Below, in pieces: positions 1 through 11,678 of a DNA stretch of 64,000 bases; position 1 is the first letter of the stretch, and each line of letters starts with the position of its first letter. The DNA is from Plotosus lineatus (lineage: Eukaryota; Chordata; Actinopteri; Siluriformes; Plotosidae). The stretch is taken from the NCBI GenBank assembly GCA_024760905.1, contig CM045732.1, forward strand, positions 56,675,496 through 56,739,495. Direction: 5' to 3'. The translations under genes were made by a program, and so were the position numbers. The notes under the pieces are model-generated. The model saw only the letters and a program-made list of their open reading frames with translations. It was not told the DNA's origin and did no database searches.

Positions 1-39
<39 letters not shown>

Positions 40-40
40 A
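1..40. repeat. (CT)n microsatellite at window edge
   Basis: A pure CT run of about 16 units, ending in CACTCTCA. It continues beyond the left edge. Confidence 0.95.
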
Positions 41-224
41 CAAAACCCGCAGCTGAACAATTCTATTTAAATGTTTAAATGGCCGGGATGTTTTATTTAA
101 AGCAGAATTACAATGCCTGTTTAAAAGATCAGAGGTCCTCATTCAATATTAACTTGCTTCCTTGCGAGATCGGAGGTCTTCTTCCACGGAGCACTCTGTT
201 TTAATATCGTGCTGAAATAATCGC

Positions 225-634
225 CTCCGTCACTGTATTTCTGCTTTATGGTCTCCTTCTGGTTCAATATCGTCCCGATTGTAGAGGGGTTTCGGAGATA
301 ACGAAATATAACGCTGCATGATCAATCTCAAAACAAGCCAAGTCAACTCTCCTTCACGCTTGTGACAAACAGGAAGTATGTGTCACGTTTAGCTGCGTCA
401 TCCCTCCTAGCCAATGGGAGGCCAGCGGGGCGGGATGTTGGGAGACAGCCAATGAGAGCGCAACTTGCGTGTTGTGTGAAATTTTGATTGGCGCGTTTGA
501 ATTTTGAATGGCAGATTTGGCGCTTTTTGTAAGAGGAGGTTGTTTTCGCATCCCGGGGACGAAAACTTTGGAAAATGTTTTTCGTAACCTGGAATTTTCA
601 TACCCAGGGGGTTTTGTAAGTAGGGGGCCGACTG
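225..634. mobile_element. Right half of a family D-related pogo/Tigger-like element
   Basis: The right end reads GTAGGGGGCCGACTG followed by TA, the inverted form of a CAGTCGGCC terminus typical of Tigger/pogo elements. Internally it shares with the copies at 32 kb, 46 kb and 63 kb the blocks CTCCTAGCCAATGGGAGG and TTCAATATCGTCCCGATTG, so it belongs to the same wider family. The left boundary is not clear. Confidence 0.65.
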
Positions 635-1443
635 TATCATGTTTAAACAAAGCTGGATTGTGATTTCTACTGAAAACCAGATCCTAATTGCTGTTGATGA
701 GCACGTACCATAGTACTGAAAACAACTTGACTGACAGCACAACAGTAACAGCCGGACGGTGATACACAATTTTAAGAACTGCTGTAAAATTTTAAGCATT
801 ATGAAAATCACACAGTTTATGACAGGTCGATGTTGAACATCATCACAGTGCTAAGATGGACAGCAAACTGCCTCGATATTAACGCTAGGAGTGTGCAGTG
901 TCACAGCATTGTAATATTAAGTTTTTTCACTATGAGAAACGTTTCAGGACAGCCGACTTTCTGATTTCTCAGAACACATGACCAGCTGCATCAGTTTGAT
1001 TTTTACACAAGCATGTGTTACGTATGCCAGATGGATTCTATCGGATGAGCCCCCAATTTTGTTACATATAGAATTTAGAAGTAAATTGCCCCGTGAAACC
1101 AGTAAAGCACAACAAACCACGACATAACCTATATACATTTTAATAGTATGAACAAAGTAAGGCAAAATAATACTTACAGCTTAAAGCTAAAGAAAATACA
1201 AATTAAACAAGGGGTCCCATAGTCACCAAGCACCTGCAGCATGGTAAATTTAGAAGTGGCGCGTGCTCGCTGGCGGGGAAAGGCTTGGAATCCCGCATGT
1301 CGAAGGAAACAAATGATGAAGATCCTCGCGTGAGCTGTGGGTGAATGTGGATGATGGACTTTGGTGATGAAGTCACGAACAACGAAACTTTGTCGAAACG
1401 CGTTTCATGATCTGCCTTGGATGAGAGTCACCGCGATGAGTTT
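635..1443. other. Unassigned intronic/intergenic DNA
   Basis: AT-rich DNA with scattered stops in all frames. No exon, tRNA or recognisable repeat boundary was seen. Confidence 0.5.
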
Positions 1444-1451
1444 CCTTAGAG

Positions 1452-1955
1452 CAGTGGTCCCCAACCCCTGGGCCGCAGACCGGTACCAGTCTGTGTATCA
1501 ATTGGTACCCGGCTGCACAAGAAATAATTCTTTATTTCTGTTTTATTTATTATCTGAGTATGAACCATCTTTTATTTTTGTAAAAACTTATTTTGAAAAA
1601 TGACCGGATTCTCTCGGTTACATGTCAGTCAATTGAGCGCTAAAATGTAACCCACAAGGAGACAACACATGAACAGAGGCGAGTTGGACATAGCGGGGAT
1701 TTCGGGTGAGACTGAGACTGAGCCTGAGCCTTCATTCTCCCCGCCGGTGCACCATCACCTGTGGGGTTTTTTTTTTTAAGAAGATTTCAAGCTCGATTTA
1801 AAATGTAATGCTTAATTTTGATTAGGGAGGCTGGCGCACATCTCAGCCAACTCTGGGCAAGGGCGGGGTATTATATTTACAACACCCCCCCCAGGCCGAG
1901 GTAAAATTGCCAAGCGTTGACCGGCCCGCGATGATAAAAAGGTTGGGGACCACTG
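1452..1955. mobile_element. Non-autonomous hAT element, family 1, with perfect 8-bp TSD
   Basis: The termini are CAGTGGTCCCCAACCCCTGG and GGTTGGGGACCACTG. The element is flanked by CCTTAGAG at 1444-1451 and 1956-1963, a perfect 8-bp duplication as expected for hAT. It contains the block TGACCGGATTCTCTCGGTTA, also found in the copy at 4861 in the opposite orientation. It is 504 bp with no transposase, so it is a Charlie/Zaphod-like MITE. Confidence 0.93.
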
Positions 1956-2230
1956 CCTTAGAGGATCTGCACGAGACGGGATGAGGCTGGAGCCAGTTGG
2001 CACCAGGTCCTTAATATAACCTCCCCAAAGTTCTGGAAAGTTCCATTCTCAAAGTTTCTGAATCACCACCAGGGCGCATGCGCAACCAGATCCATCTCGA
2101 AGTTTCCTGAACCCCTTACAGCTGAGTCATACCATGTGACACGAGTTACAGCACACTCTGAATCTAATTACTGTATGTACACCGCTTACACATTCGCATT
2201 TATATACATGCCCCTAACACATGATGACTA

Positions 2231-2595
2231 GATTTTTTTTAATTGAATTCCGCAACACAAGGCCAATTATGCAAAAATAAACCAAACAAACAAAAAAACC
2301 CCAACCAAACCCCCCCCCCAAAAAAAAAAAAAAAAAAAAAAAAAAAACTACTTACATTTTTATGTGAGGTGCTCATCTGTGCGCACGCGCGTCTGTGTAT
2401 GTGTGTATTTATATTTTATTTTCATCTTATGCATTATTTTTGAATGTTTAATTGTTATTATAAGCATTTATAGTGTTGAATATATATTTATTGATATTAT
2501 ATACATGTACATATATGTCAGTCGATCCTACTTTGTGGAAAGGGGTGGGGGTGGGATCTCGGTCTCCATTAACTGCAGAAAGTGAGGGATCCCTA
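2231..2595. mobile_element. Family B pogo-like element, left end lost
   Basis: It carries the family B core (ACAAGGCCAATTATGCAAAA, an A-rich run and a TTATTATAAGCATTTATAGT-type stretch) and the right end GTGAGGGATCCCT next to TATA. The left 60 bp are missing or eroded. A 27-nt A run and a C run lie at 2310-2347. Confidence 0.8.
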
Positions 2596-3415
2596 TATAC
2601 AGTAGAACAACACAATGTTTTACATTGATATCAACAACTAAAAAAATATTTTTTTGTTCATGTACATTTCTGATATAAAATAATTCTCCTATACTCTGAT
2701 GCATGGAAATAAATTCTTTTTTTTTCCTTTTTTTTTGTCCAGTAGGGAACTTTAGCTTTGCATTTAAATGCAAATGAATCCAAAGTAAGACAGATACACA
2801 CAACCGGACACATACACACAAGCCTTGCTGAGCCTTGGTTTACACTGGGGCGGGATGTCCACAATCTTCAGGATTTGACAGAATCATCAAGTGGGGGGTT
2901 GTGGGATCGAATCATGATGAGCTTGAGGGAACTTGGTGGATTCGTGATCCGTGCTGATCGTGGCAAAATGTTTGACTGTGAAAAATTTTCCCATGATTAC
3001 TTTGCTATATTATGATTTGATGTTACTCGGGATAGAACGGGGGAGTCATAGTAGGGCGCAGTAGAGCTTAAAAACATCTCACAGACGTGAACAGAGCGTA
3101 ACAGAACTTGATGTGTCGATATAGGGCATCTTGATGAACTTGGCAACACGAAACCCTAAAGTTTCATCTCCTGGATTTGAGCGGTCTCCTATTTATACCC
3201 TGATTGTGCTCATAAATCGTGGAGCGCCACGCTTTTTTAAATTGCGGAGATTGCGGGCATTGTGCTCCAGTGTAAACGAAAGGTCAAGATCATTTCAGAT
3301 GTGAAGGTAGAGGAAGGAGAGGGTCCATTCTCGCCACCGCATATTTTTATTGCCAGTCTGGGAATCGAACCAGTGACTTTTCAGTCCCTAACCTGCTTCT
3401 CTATGGCTGTCCCTG

Positions 3416-3446
<31 letters not shown>

Positions 3447-4118
3447 AATTTTGGAAGAAAAAATAAATCTTTATAATCTCAGATTGATCCAGATTGGTTT
3501 TGAAACAGCTGGATTAAGAATCTGTCCTTCAGACCTTTGAACCTGCTGTAAGCTGTGCGACTCTTCGCGTCTGTTTCACTGGAAAGAGCAGATGTCACTC
3601 AGGACACAGATGAAGATGAAGCTGCCTCTTTTTACCTCACATCCGGGCGTGCGCACTTTTGTCTTGTTCACTTAATACATTAATGTTAACTGTCATCTGC
3701 TCGGTCTATATTTTCTGACAGCGGCCATTGCCAGACAGATTTACAGACGTGCTGGCTTTCAATCAGATATTTGAAACGTCTTGCATATTATAAATCACAG
3801 CACTTAAAAACTCTTGTGGAGCTTACTTGCCAAACATTAATATAAGCAGGACAGCCTAAAATAATTTACAGACTCCTCCCTGAGGACATATAACTCTGTG
3901 CTATAGATCAAAACACGCATAAAGCACAGAATATGCTAAACATTACATGATAAAGCTGTAAGTAGCGATGCACCTGAATAAAATTCCTGACCAAAACTGA
4001 AAGTTCAGACAAAAACTAAAACCATAACTTTATTTTTGGAATTTCCCAACCATTTTATTGCTTGACCAGCTTGTACAATATCGCTTGCATAACAGATAGT
4101 GCTGTTTCAAAAATACTG

Positions 4119-4151
<33 letters not shown>

Positions 4152-4176
4152 CTGATTTTTTTCACCTAATTTAGTT
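2596..4176. other. Unassigned DNA with two long T tracts
   Basis: Poly-T tracts lie at 3417-3440 and 4121-4147. The rest is non-coding by eye, and no repeat family seen elsewhere in the window was recognised. Confidence 0.5.
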
Positions 4177-4270
4177 GTTGCTACACCCCTAACTGGTTGG
4201 TGGTGGTCACATGATAGGAGGCAATATTTGATCATGTGACCACCACCAACCAGTTAGAGGTGTGAGCAAC
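4177..4270. repeat. Near-perfect hairpin, arms about 39 nt
   Basis: The arms 4184-4215 and 4231-4262 pair at 31 of 32 positions around a 15-nt loop. Pairing extends outward with a one-base bulge (GTTGCTACACC against GGTGTGAGCAAC). It is either a foldback remnant or an RNA-forming hairpin; no terminal duplications were seen. Confidence 0.85.
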
Positions 4271-4852
4271 CGCCCCTTCTGTGAAACATGACGTGACCAA
4301 CACCACTTTTACGAACTGCTGGACATGCATACCTAGGGAAAGACCCCGTTTACCTAAGCCCCACCCCTTCTCCCACATACATGTGCCCACAGGTGCCCAG
4401 AGTTAGCTGATGATTTCTGTAAGTGACAGGGAGGTGATCTTATGCCATCCCGTTACAGCTCAGTCAATCGACACCCATGGACTCCTATCGGCTGTGTGCA
4501 TCAAAACTAGACTCAAACTTGTGCTCTCCAGGATGAACACTTTATTGAACACTTTATAATTCTACTGCATGCAACATACTATATACGCTCAGCCCTACCA
4601 CACATGATAAAAATGAGAAAAAGATATGAAAACCAATGTACTAAAACCAGACAGGAATTTCACCTTTAACTGAAGTATTATTATTTTATGTACACTATAC
4701 ACAGAAGGGTGAGTTCTAATTCTGGAAAAGAAAACGTATATAACACTTCACCAAACATGATGCTGTTTACCATGATAAGCCTGGAAACCGTATGGCACAG
4801 AATGTCCATCCAAATTCGCATAAGCTGTTTTTTTTAATCAAGCTTTGACATC
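4271..4852. other. Unassigned non-coding DNA
   Basis: No ORF, RNA gene or repeat boundary was recognised. Confidence 0.5.
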
Positions 4853-4860
4853 CCATACAG

Positions 4861-5382
4861 CAGAGGTCCCCAACCTCTTTATTACAGCGGACCAGTCAAT
4901 GCTTGACAGTTTTACCGGGGGTGTGTGTCATAGATTGTTGTAATAATAATAATAATAATAAGAAGAAGAAGCACTCCATGAATGTTATTTTTCAACAGCT
5001 GAAAAAAGTTGGTTGGGAAGTAGAGTTTGAACTTTTCTTAAAAAAAAAAATAAATAAACAAAAACACAGGTGATGTTGCACCAGCAGGGAGAATGAAGGC
5101 TCAGGCTCAGTTTCACCCAAAATCCCCACTACTGTTTGAAACATGCCCAACTCGCCTCTGTTCATGATGTGCCGTCCCCTTGTGGGTTACATTTTAGAGC
5201 TCAAATGACCGACATGTAACCGAGAGAATCCGGTCATTTTTCAAAATAAAAGATTTTTCAAAATTAAAGATTGTTCAGACTCAGATAATAAATAAAGCAG
5301 AAATAATTAGTTATTTCTTCTGTGGACCGGTACCAATTGAGCTGCAGACCGGTACCAATTGAGCGGTGGTTGGGGACCCCTG
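4861..5382. mobile_element. Non-autonomous hAT element, family 1, second copy
   Basis: The ends are CAGAGGTCCCCAACCTC and GGTTGGGGACCCCTG. The target duplication is CCATACAG at 4853-4860 and 5383-5390. It lies in reverse orientation relative to the copy at 1452. Inside is an (ATA)n stretch around 4940. Confidence 0.93.
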
Positions 5383-5441
5383 CCATACAGCACCTAAACT
5401 TGCCAGGACACTGAGTGCTATAATGTCACCAGAGTCTACAA

Positions 5442-5771
5442 CAGGGATCACCAACGTGGTGCCCGTGGGCACCAGGTAGCCCGCAAGGACACTATAAGTT
5501 GCCCGCGGACCTGTTCACTGCTAGTTTTAGGACAGGCCCACAGCTCCATAGCGCCACTCTCCATTGAGCTGCATCTAATTTTTTTGAATATATTTTAAAT
5601 CAAATCAATATCTTCACATAGATAAATATCATTAATTATTAATGATAACATATAATTAAAGGTAAATTGAGCAAATTTGTAATTTCAGAGGTGTGTTTTG
5701 ACCTGGTAGCCCTTCGCATTAATTGGTACCCAAGAAGTAGCTCTCGGTTTCAAAAAGGTCGGTGACCCCTG
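5442..5771. mobile_element. Non-autonomous hAT element, family 2
   Basis: The termini are CAGGGATCACCAACGTGGTG and AAAAGGTCGGTGACCCCTG. The perfect 8-bp duplication GTCTACAA lies at 5434-5441 and 5772-5779. It is 330 bp with no coding capacity. It lies only 52 bp from the family 1 copy. Confidence 0.93.
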
Positions 5772-5779
5772 GTCTACAA

Positions 5780-6136
5780 GAATGGAAAAGTATTGCATGC
5801 CAGTTTGCCCTGGACACTTGACCATCAGACTAGTATGAATTTCGGTGATACATTTTGACTGTCTGCTGTTGGGTTTCACTTTCCCTTCACTAGAACTCAG
5901 AAACTCAAATCTCTGCTAGCATGACCCTCCTGCTGCACGCACAGTGAACTCTATGAAGACATGCCTTGTCAAGGCTGCAGTGGGAGAAAGTGAGTCGCTT
6001 GCAGAGAGCACTGACCTGAACCACACTGAAGATATTTTGAGATGAACCAGACGTTTGAGATGAACCAGAATGTCAACTGCCCCAGGAGTCCCTGCCTTAC
6101 ATCAGTGCCTGATACATACGCATGTGTGCGTGTGTG
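5780..6136. other. Unassigned non-coding DNA
   Basis: No feature was recognised apart from stray short ORFs. Confidence 0.5.
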
Positions 6137-6139
6137 GAA

Positions 6140-6223
<84 letters not shown>
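6137..6223. repeat. Compound (GT)n(TA)n microsatellite
   Basis: About 19 GT units run directly into about 23 TA units; short ORFs through it are artefacts. Confidence 0.97.
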
Positions 6224-6229
<6 letters not shown>

Positions 6230-6234
6230 GTATA

Positions 6235-7450
6235 TCTGCTTAATCCGGGGTCGGGTAGTGAGGGCAGCAGCCTAAGAAATGAGATCCAGACGTTCCTCTC
6301 CCTCGTCTTTTCCTCCAGCTCTTTCGGGGGACACCGAGGCATTCCCAGACCAGCCAAGAGACATTTACAGCAGATGCTCCAGCGATCCGCCTATCGATCG
6401 CCCACTCCATCCTTCCCTCACTCATGAACAAGACCCCTTGATACTTGAACTCCTCCACTTGGGGCATGACCTCATTCCAGGCCCAGAGGATGTATTCCAC
6501 CCTTTTCCGACTGAGAACCATGGCCTCAGACCTGGATTTGCTGATTCTCATCCCGGCAGCTTCTTGCTGGACTGTGAATCACTCCAATGAGAACTGGAGG
6601 TACTAAATTGATGAAGCCAAAAGGACAACGTCATCCGCAAAAATCAGGGACGAGATCCGATGGCCACCAAACCAGAACCCCTCAACACCTCAGCTTTGCT
6701 TAGATATTCTGTCCAAAAAATTATGAAAAGAATTGGTGACAAAGGACAGCCTTGGTGTACTCCAACCCTCAATAGAAATGAATTCTACCTGCTGTTACCA
6801 ATGTGGACCAAGCTCTGGCTCTGATGATACAATGACCGAATGGCCCATAGGAATGCATCCAGAATGTCGTACTCCTGGAGCACGTCCCACAAGACAGCCC
6901 AAGGGACACGGTCAAAAGCCTTCTCCAGATCCACAAAACACATGTGGACAGATTTGGCAAACTCCTGTCCCCCCCCCCCCCCCTTCCAAGATCCTGTAGA
7001 GTGTATAGAGCTGGTTGCGAGTGCCACGGCCAGGACGAAAACCACATTGTTCCTCTTGAATCTCAGGATCAACTATCAGTTGGATCCTCCTCTCCAGCAA
7101 CGCTGCATAGACTTTCCCGGGTAGGCTGAGGAGTGTGATTCCACAATAATTGGAACACACCCTTAAGTTCCCCTTTTTACAAAGGGAAACTACCACCACG
7201 GTTTGCCAGTCAAGATGTATGCCCCCCCCGATGACCAAGCAATGTTGCAGTGACGTGTCAACCAAGACAGTCCTACAACATCCAGAGCCCTGAGATATCC
7301 AGGGCGGAGCTCATCTACGTCCATAGCCTGCTTTCTGTTGCCACGAGGTGCTCGCTTTTGAGCCCCTCCCTCCAGGCATGGCTCCAGAAGGGGGACCCTG
7401 GTGACCCGCGTCCGGGCGATGGAAACTGTCCTTGTTTCTTTCTACATAGA
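6235..7450 (-). pseudogene. Degraded non-LTR retrotransposon (reverse transcriptase remnant)
   Basis: On the minus strand, broken frames carry reverse transcriptase blocks in the right order: VVVVSLCKKGN, NYCGITLLSLPGK, EEQCGFRPGRGTRNQLYTL, HMCFVDLEKAFDRVPWAV, then the catalytic FADDVVLLAS (FADD codons at 6630-6641), and finally the C-terminal FKYQGVLFMSEG and EIDRRI-like segment. Frameshifts and a C/G homopolymer around 6970 split the frame, so it is dead. The strand places its 3' end at 6235. The clade (RTE/Rex-like) is not resolved. Confidence 0.88.
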
Positions 7451-7458
7451 AGTCTTCT

Positions 7459-7515
<57 letters not shown>
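7459..7515. repeat. (GT)n microsatellite
   Basis: About 28 uninterrupted GT units next to the 5' side of the LINE remnant. Confidence 0.97.
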
Positions 7516-7517
<2 letters not shown>

Positions 7518-8705
7518 ATATCAGTTAAAGGTGAAAATTCTGGAGAAATCTTAGTGTGGGATTATATTAATTAACAACTTTTTATAAATATATTGTTTTA
7601 AAAACCTTTGACCGAGATTGCATTTAATACTGTATCTGATTATGGTAGGAAAAAAGGCTTACCTGTCTTTTTAATCAAAATTTTAAAATATGTCCTTTAT
7701 TTATTCCTTTTATATTTACCGTAACACTCTCTCTAACTTTTCTTAGACAGCAACTCTCATCGTCTCCATTTCCTCCTCACCCGCACTTGTTAATAATCTC
7801 TTCACATTATTGTACCTCTTCAGGAAGACTGCTACTTTAGTATGGGAGCATATGTAATACAACCCTATTGGATATTTATTTTTTCAGTACTATAAATAGC
7901 TTGCGGCTCTCAGCGGTAAGCACTAAACAGGGCATGATGGCGATAACCCTCAATTAATTCCCTGTTTCCTCTCTCTCCTGGATTTATTATTGTTCGGAGA
8001 GGCCAGGTGTAGCCGTGCCGAGTGGACCATAATTGTGTTCATGCTACTTAGACGAAGACCGCAGTGGTAATAAACCAAATTACACAATAAATCCTTCCCA
8101 GATGGCCTGCAAAACATTTCACACTGCTTTGGTGGCGGAGACTAAGAGTGTGGAGTGCATTCCGCCCACACACTCCTGTGCACACAAATAAATGGCTTAT
8201 CACAGAACACCTATTGAGTTTTCACATGGCTTCTTGTATGGCCTTTTTTTTTTATTTAAGTCTTCAGTGCATATAAAGCTTTCTCATCGCTTATAGTTGA
8301 TCGCCTGTGGTAGTGAGACGGCATACAGGTGATTTTGTTCAAAGAGGTTTGTAACTAACAGATAAAAATGAGCTGAAAAAGCAATGTCTGGGACAGAGCA
8401 TTTCATCACGCAGGGTTCAGACACTATGTAGCTCTGCTCCTTATCTAAGGTTCTTTCACTTTAATTGATTAGGCTGTACTGAGAGTTGACCTGGTGTACA
8501 GACTTCCTGTATCCCAGCTGTTCACTTTTCTCTGGAAGCACGGAACGTACAGGAACAGCCATGAATGCTGACTCATACCTTTTATATGAAACTGCATTTC
8601 TGTGGGGTGAAAATGTACAGCCCAGGATTGTTGTTCAGTATCGCACAAACACTTACATTTTTACATTTTCTTAAAACATTATATCTCTATTAACAGTTTT
8701 CTTAA
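7516..8705. other. Repeat-poor intronic block, candidate conserved non-coding DNA
   Basis: No transposon ends or SINE boxes were seen. The part at about 7900-8240 is of mixed composition with homeodomain-like AATTAAT and AATTA cores. Possible regulatory content is inference only. Confidence 0.3.

Positions 8706-8709
<4 letters not shown>

Positions 8710-8763
<54 letters not shown>
8710..8763. repeat. (TA)n microsatellite
   Basis: About 27 TA units abutting the foldback element. Confidence 0.97.
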
Positions 8764-8764
<1 letters not shown>

Positions 8765-8765
<1 letters not shown>

Positions 8766-9004
8766 AAAATAAAAGGACAGGACAAAGACTTTCTATTGAA
8801 ACTCCATTTATCACTACAGATCTGTTTCGAGGGGTGGTGAAACCATCCTCTCTCTTCAGGTGATTATAGAAGAATGTTCTATATGTATAAAAGAATCTTC
8901 TATAATCACCTGAAGAGAGAGGATGGTTTCACCACCCCTCGAAACAGATCTGTCGTGATAAATGGAGTTTCAATAGAAAGTTTTTGTCCTGTCCTTTTAT
9001 TTTT
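8765..9004. mobile_element. 240-bp foldback (inverted-repeat) element
   Basis: Two arms of about 105 nt (from 8765 and ending at 9004) are almost perfect reverse complements around a short AT-rich centre at about 8872-8893. Both arms contain CTCGAAACAGATCTG or its complement. Tens of bases match with only a few differences, which suggests a recent origin or gene conversion between arms. No family name is given. Confidence 0.88.
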
Positions 9005-9061
9005 GTTATTTGCTCTACCAAAAAGTATTGAGCACTCTCCTATGGAAGGATCTACTCAGAA

Positions 9062-9175
<114 letters not shown>

Positions 9176-9278
9176 GCAAATTTTGAGTTTAGACGTACCT
9201 ACGTAGAACGCTGACGTAATGACGTTGAGTCCATTGTTTACAAACGACAGACTGAACGTGCCCCTCCCAGTTATATTT

Positions 9279-9335
<57 letters not shown>

Positions 9336-9633
9336 TGCATTGTATGCATATGTATACATATTGTAAGCGTTGATTGGCTGTTTTAAGCTTCATGTAAAGT
9401 GACTCGGTATAAATAAGTGACTTATTTAAAATTAATGTTGATATATTTGATATTATTTTATAATGTTATGTTTATAATAATTGATTTAGGGGTGTTTTAT
9501 GAGATACGGTAATGGCATTTATGGATGTAAAGTACAGTATGACCGTCATACGTCACTGTAACAACTTACGTTCACTTTCAACTTACGTTCGGCTGTCCAG
9601 AGCCAATTAAAAACGTAAGTCGGGGAGCGTCTG
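9176..9633. mobile_element. Family A pogo/Tigger-like element, left end lost
   Basis: The right terminus is CGTAAGTCGGGGAGCGTCTG. The left part resembles the subterminal region of other copies (TTTTGAGTTTAGACGTACCT). The middle has been replaced by a (TA)n tract at 9284-9331. The left TIR has been lost against the T run. Confidence 0.85.
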
Positions 9634-9649
9634 TGTATATATATATATG

Positions 9650-9708
<59 letters not shown>
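9650..9708. repeat. (CA)n microsatellite
   Basis: About 28 CA units between a family A and a family B element. Confidence 0.97.
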
Positions 9709-9710
<2 letters not shown>

Positions 9711-10146
9711 GGATCCCTCGCTACTTCGCACTTCAATTCATGTGACTTCAGTGCACCTCTTTTTTTTTTAAATCATCGAATTAAAAAATAAGGACATTAA
9801 GGAAGAATAGGGGAAAAGTTAATTAAAATGCCACAAATTATGCAAAAAAAACCCCAAAAAACCCAAACCCTAAACAACCACAAAACAATCTCCAATCATT
9901 GTTGTGAGGTGTGCATCTGACGCGTGTTTGTATGCGTGTGTATTTATATTTTATTATGCATTATTTTTGAATGTTTAATTGTTATTATAAGCATTTGTAG
10001 CATTGAGTATGTATTTATTGATGTTATATACGCATATACATATACGTATACGTCAGTGTGGGGGGGGGGTGATCGTATTTCACGGACCTCGATGGTTGCG
10101 TGTTGCGTGGGGATCTCGGTCCCAGTTAACCGTGGAAAGTGAGGGA

Positions 10147-10152
<6 letters not shown>
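9709..10152. mobile_element. Family B element
   Basis: It opens GGGGATCCCTCGCTACTTCG and ends GTGAGGGATCTCTG. Inside are TTAATTGTTATTATAAGCAT and the pre-terminal CCCAGTTAACCGTGGAAAGT block typical of the family. Confidence 0.88.
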
Positions 10153-10153
<1 letters not shown>

Positions 10154-10197
<44 letters not shown>

Positions 10198-10211
10198 GTA
10201 TATATAATGTA

Positions 10212-10244
<33 letters not shown>
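10154..10244. repeat. (TA)n and (GT)n tracts
   Basis: Interrupted TA followed by about 14 GT units. Confidence 0.95.
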
Positions 10245-10249
<5 letters not shown>

Positions 10250-11210
10250 GTGCACGTGTGTGGCACAGCCTGATTTCAAAAAGCCTGAGTTTAATTTGCA
10301 ATCCATTCCAAACTGCTTGCAGTACGGATAGAGACTTTAAATTTCTTTTGATTATTTAAAACAAGTAAATCCCCTTAACATCATGTTGACACTGAGATTT
10401 GAAGGCAAATGATGTAGTTTTGCATATTTTCCATGGTAGTGTAGAGACCGTGAGTGGGTCCTTACACTGACCCCTAGTGCTTTCCATACACATTTCTGAG
10501 TGAGTGACGACTCCTATTACAACATGTGCTTTGTAAGACACAAGCGTCTTCATATTCTTGATCTGTAATGACTACAATCAACCATAATTTGCTTAAATAT
10601 CAATTTTATGTAGGTTTTTTTATTATTTGTTCAAGAGTGATATAATGCTATATAATGATATATAATTTGATTATTATAATGATATAAGTATGTACTCAGA
10701 TTTGATGTCTGATTTTTCTGCAGACAAACTTCCATCACATTATTAATCCTCGAAGAAAACGGACAGAATATATGTAATTCGTTGTTGTAATGTGTGGAGG
10801 GAGAGAGCAATTAATTCAGTGTGCATCCTCCCCAGACGTCTGTAGTCGTCTGATTTCACCCAGAAAGCCAAACAGCACCGTGAAAAGACTTCACTTTTTG
10901 CCTTCATGTGAAACAGAGTTCACTTGGCTGCTTCTTATAACACCAGGTGCAAAAGTTGGCAAGCTCTGCTTTCATAGGCACTTATTCCTCCGGACGCTCT
11001 CCACTTCCAGAGTTCCTATCAGTCCCCTGGGCATTGTTTTTTTGTTTTTTTTTCTCATTTTTAAATTTTTTATTTTTGCTATGATGGCAATTTTATTATG
11101 TGACTCCTTTATCATGGCCTACTGTAAATTTGATGAGGTCGTGTGAAAATAACCAGGGCATGAGTGGCTGCTGAATAAAATGATGAGTTTGTTTTACCTG
11201 TCAGCTTTAT
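10245..11210. other. Unassigned intronic DNA
   Basis: AT-rich, with one chance ORF of 118 codons at 10790-11146 that lacks any recognisable motif. A T-rich tract lies at 11037-11075. Confidence 0.45.
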
Positions 11211-11321
11211 CACCGGTTAGTTGCACTGGGGGGACGGTGACAACCCGTTGAGAGTGGGTCTTGAACCCCCAACCTTGGGATAAGTGATCCAGCACCTTAT
11301 CACCAGGCCACCACTGCCTGA

Positions 11322-11322
<1 letters not shown>
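11211..11322 (-). mobile_element. SINE-1 head fragment
   Basis: The minus strand gives the tRNA-like head (AGGCAGTGGTGGCCTGGTGA, then the B-box-like GGGTTCAAGACCC). It breaks off where the (TA)n at 11323-11374 begins. Confidence 0.8.

Positions 11323-11374
<52 letters not shown>
11323..11374. repeat. (TA)n microsatellite
   Basis: About 26 TA units. Confidence 0.97.
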
Positions 11375-11380
<6 letters not shown>

Positions 11381-11389
11381 CTGTCTTCC

Positions 11390-11646
11390 TTTCGACTTTT
11401 TCCCTTTTCACAACCCTTTTAGCAAGGGACAGAAACACGCTGACGACTTTGCAGCTACTCTTTACGAAAGTCAGCAATGGTTCTTTTACATGCCTCTCAC
11501 CATAGACAGTGAGAGACATGGCCCACCTTTGATAACCCAGTTAGCTGCACTGGGAGGGACAGTGACAACCTTGTGGAGAGTGGGACTCGAACCCCCAACC
11601 TTTGGATCAGCGATCCAGCGCCCTATACCACTAGACCACCACTGCC
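11390..11646 (-). mobile_element. SINE-1, tRNA-derived
   Basis: Read on the minus strand, it begins GGGGCAGTGGTGGTCTAGTG (A-box region) and has GGGGGTTCGAGTCCC as B box. It continues through the SINE-1 body (GTCTCTCACTGTCTATGGTG, AAAGAACCATTGCTGAC, CAGCGTGTTTCTGTCCCTTG). The LINE-like 3' tail is missing. Confidence 0.9.
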
Positions 11647-11678
11647 CCAATAAATAAATATATATATATATATATATA

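Noticed and set aside
10790..11146. 118-codon ORF in the 5' part
   Set aside because: Ends in a T-rich Phe/Leu run and has no recognisable domain; compositional.
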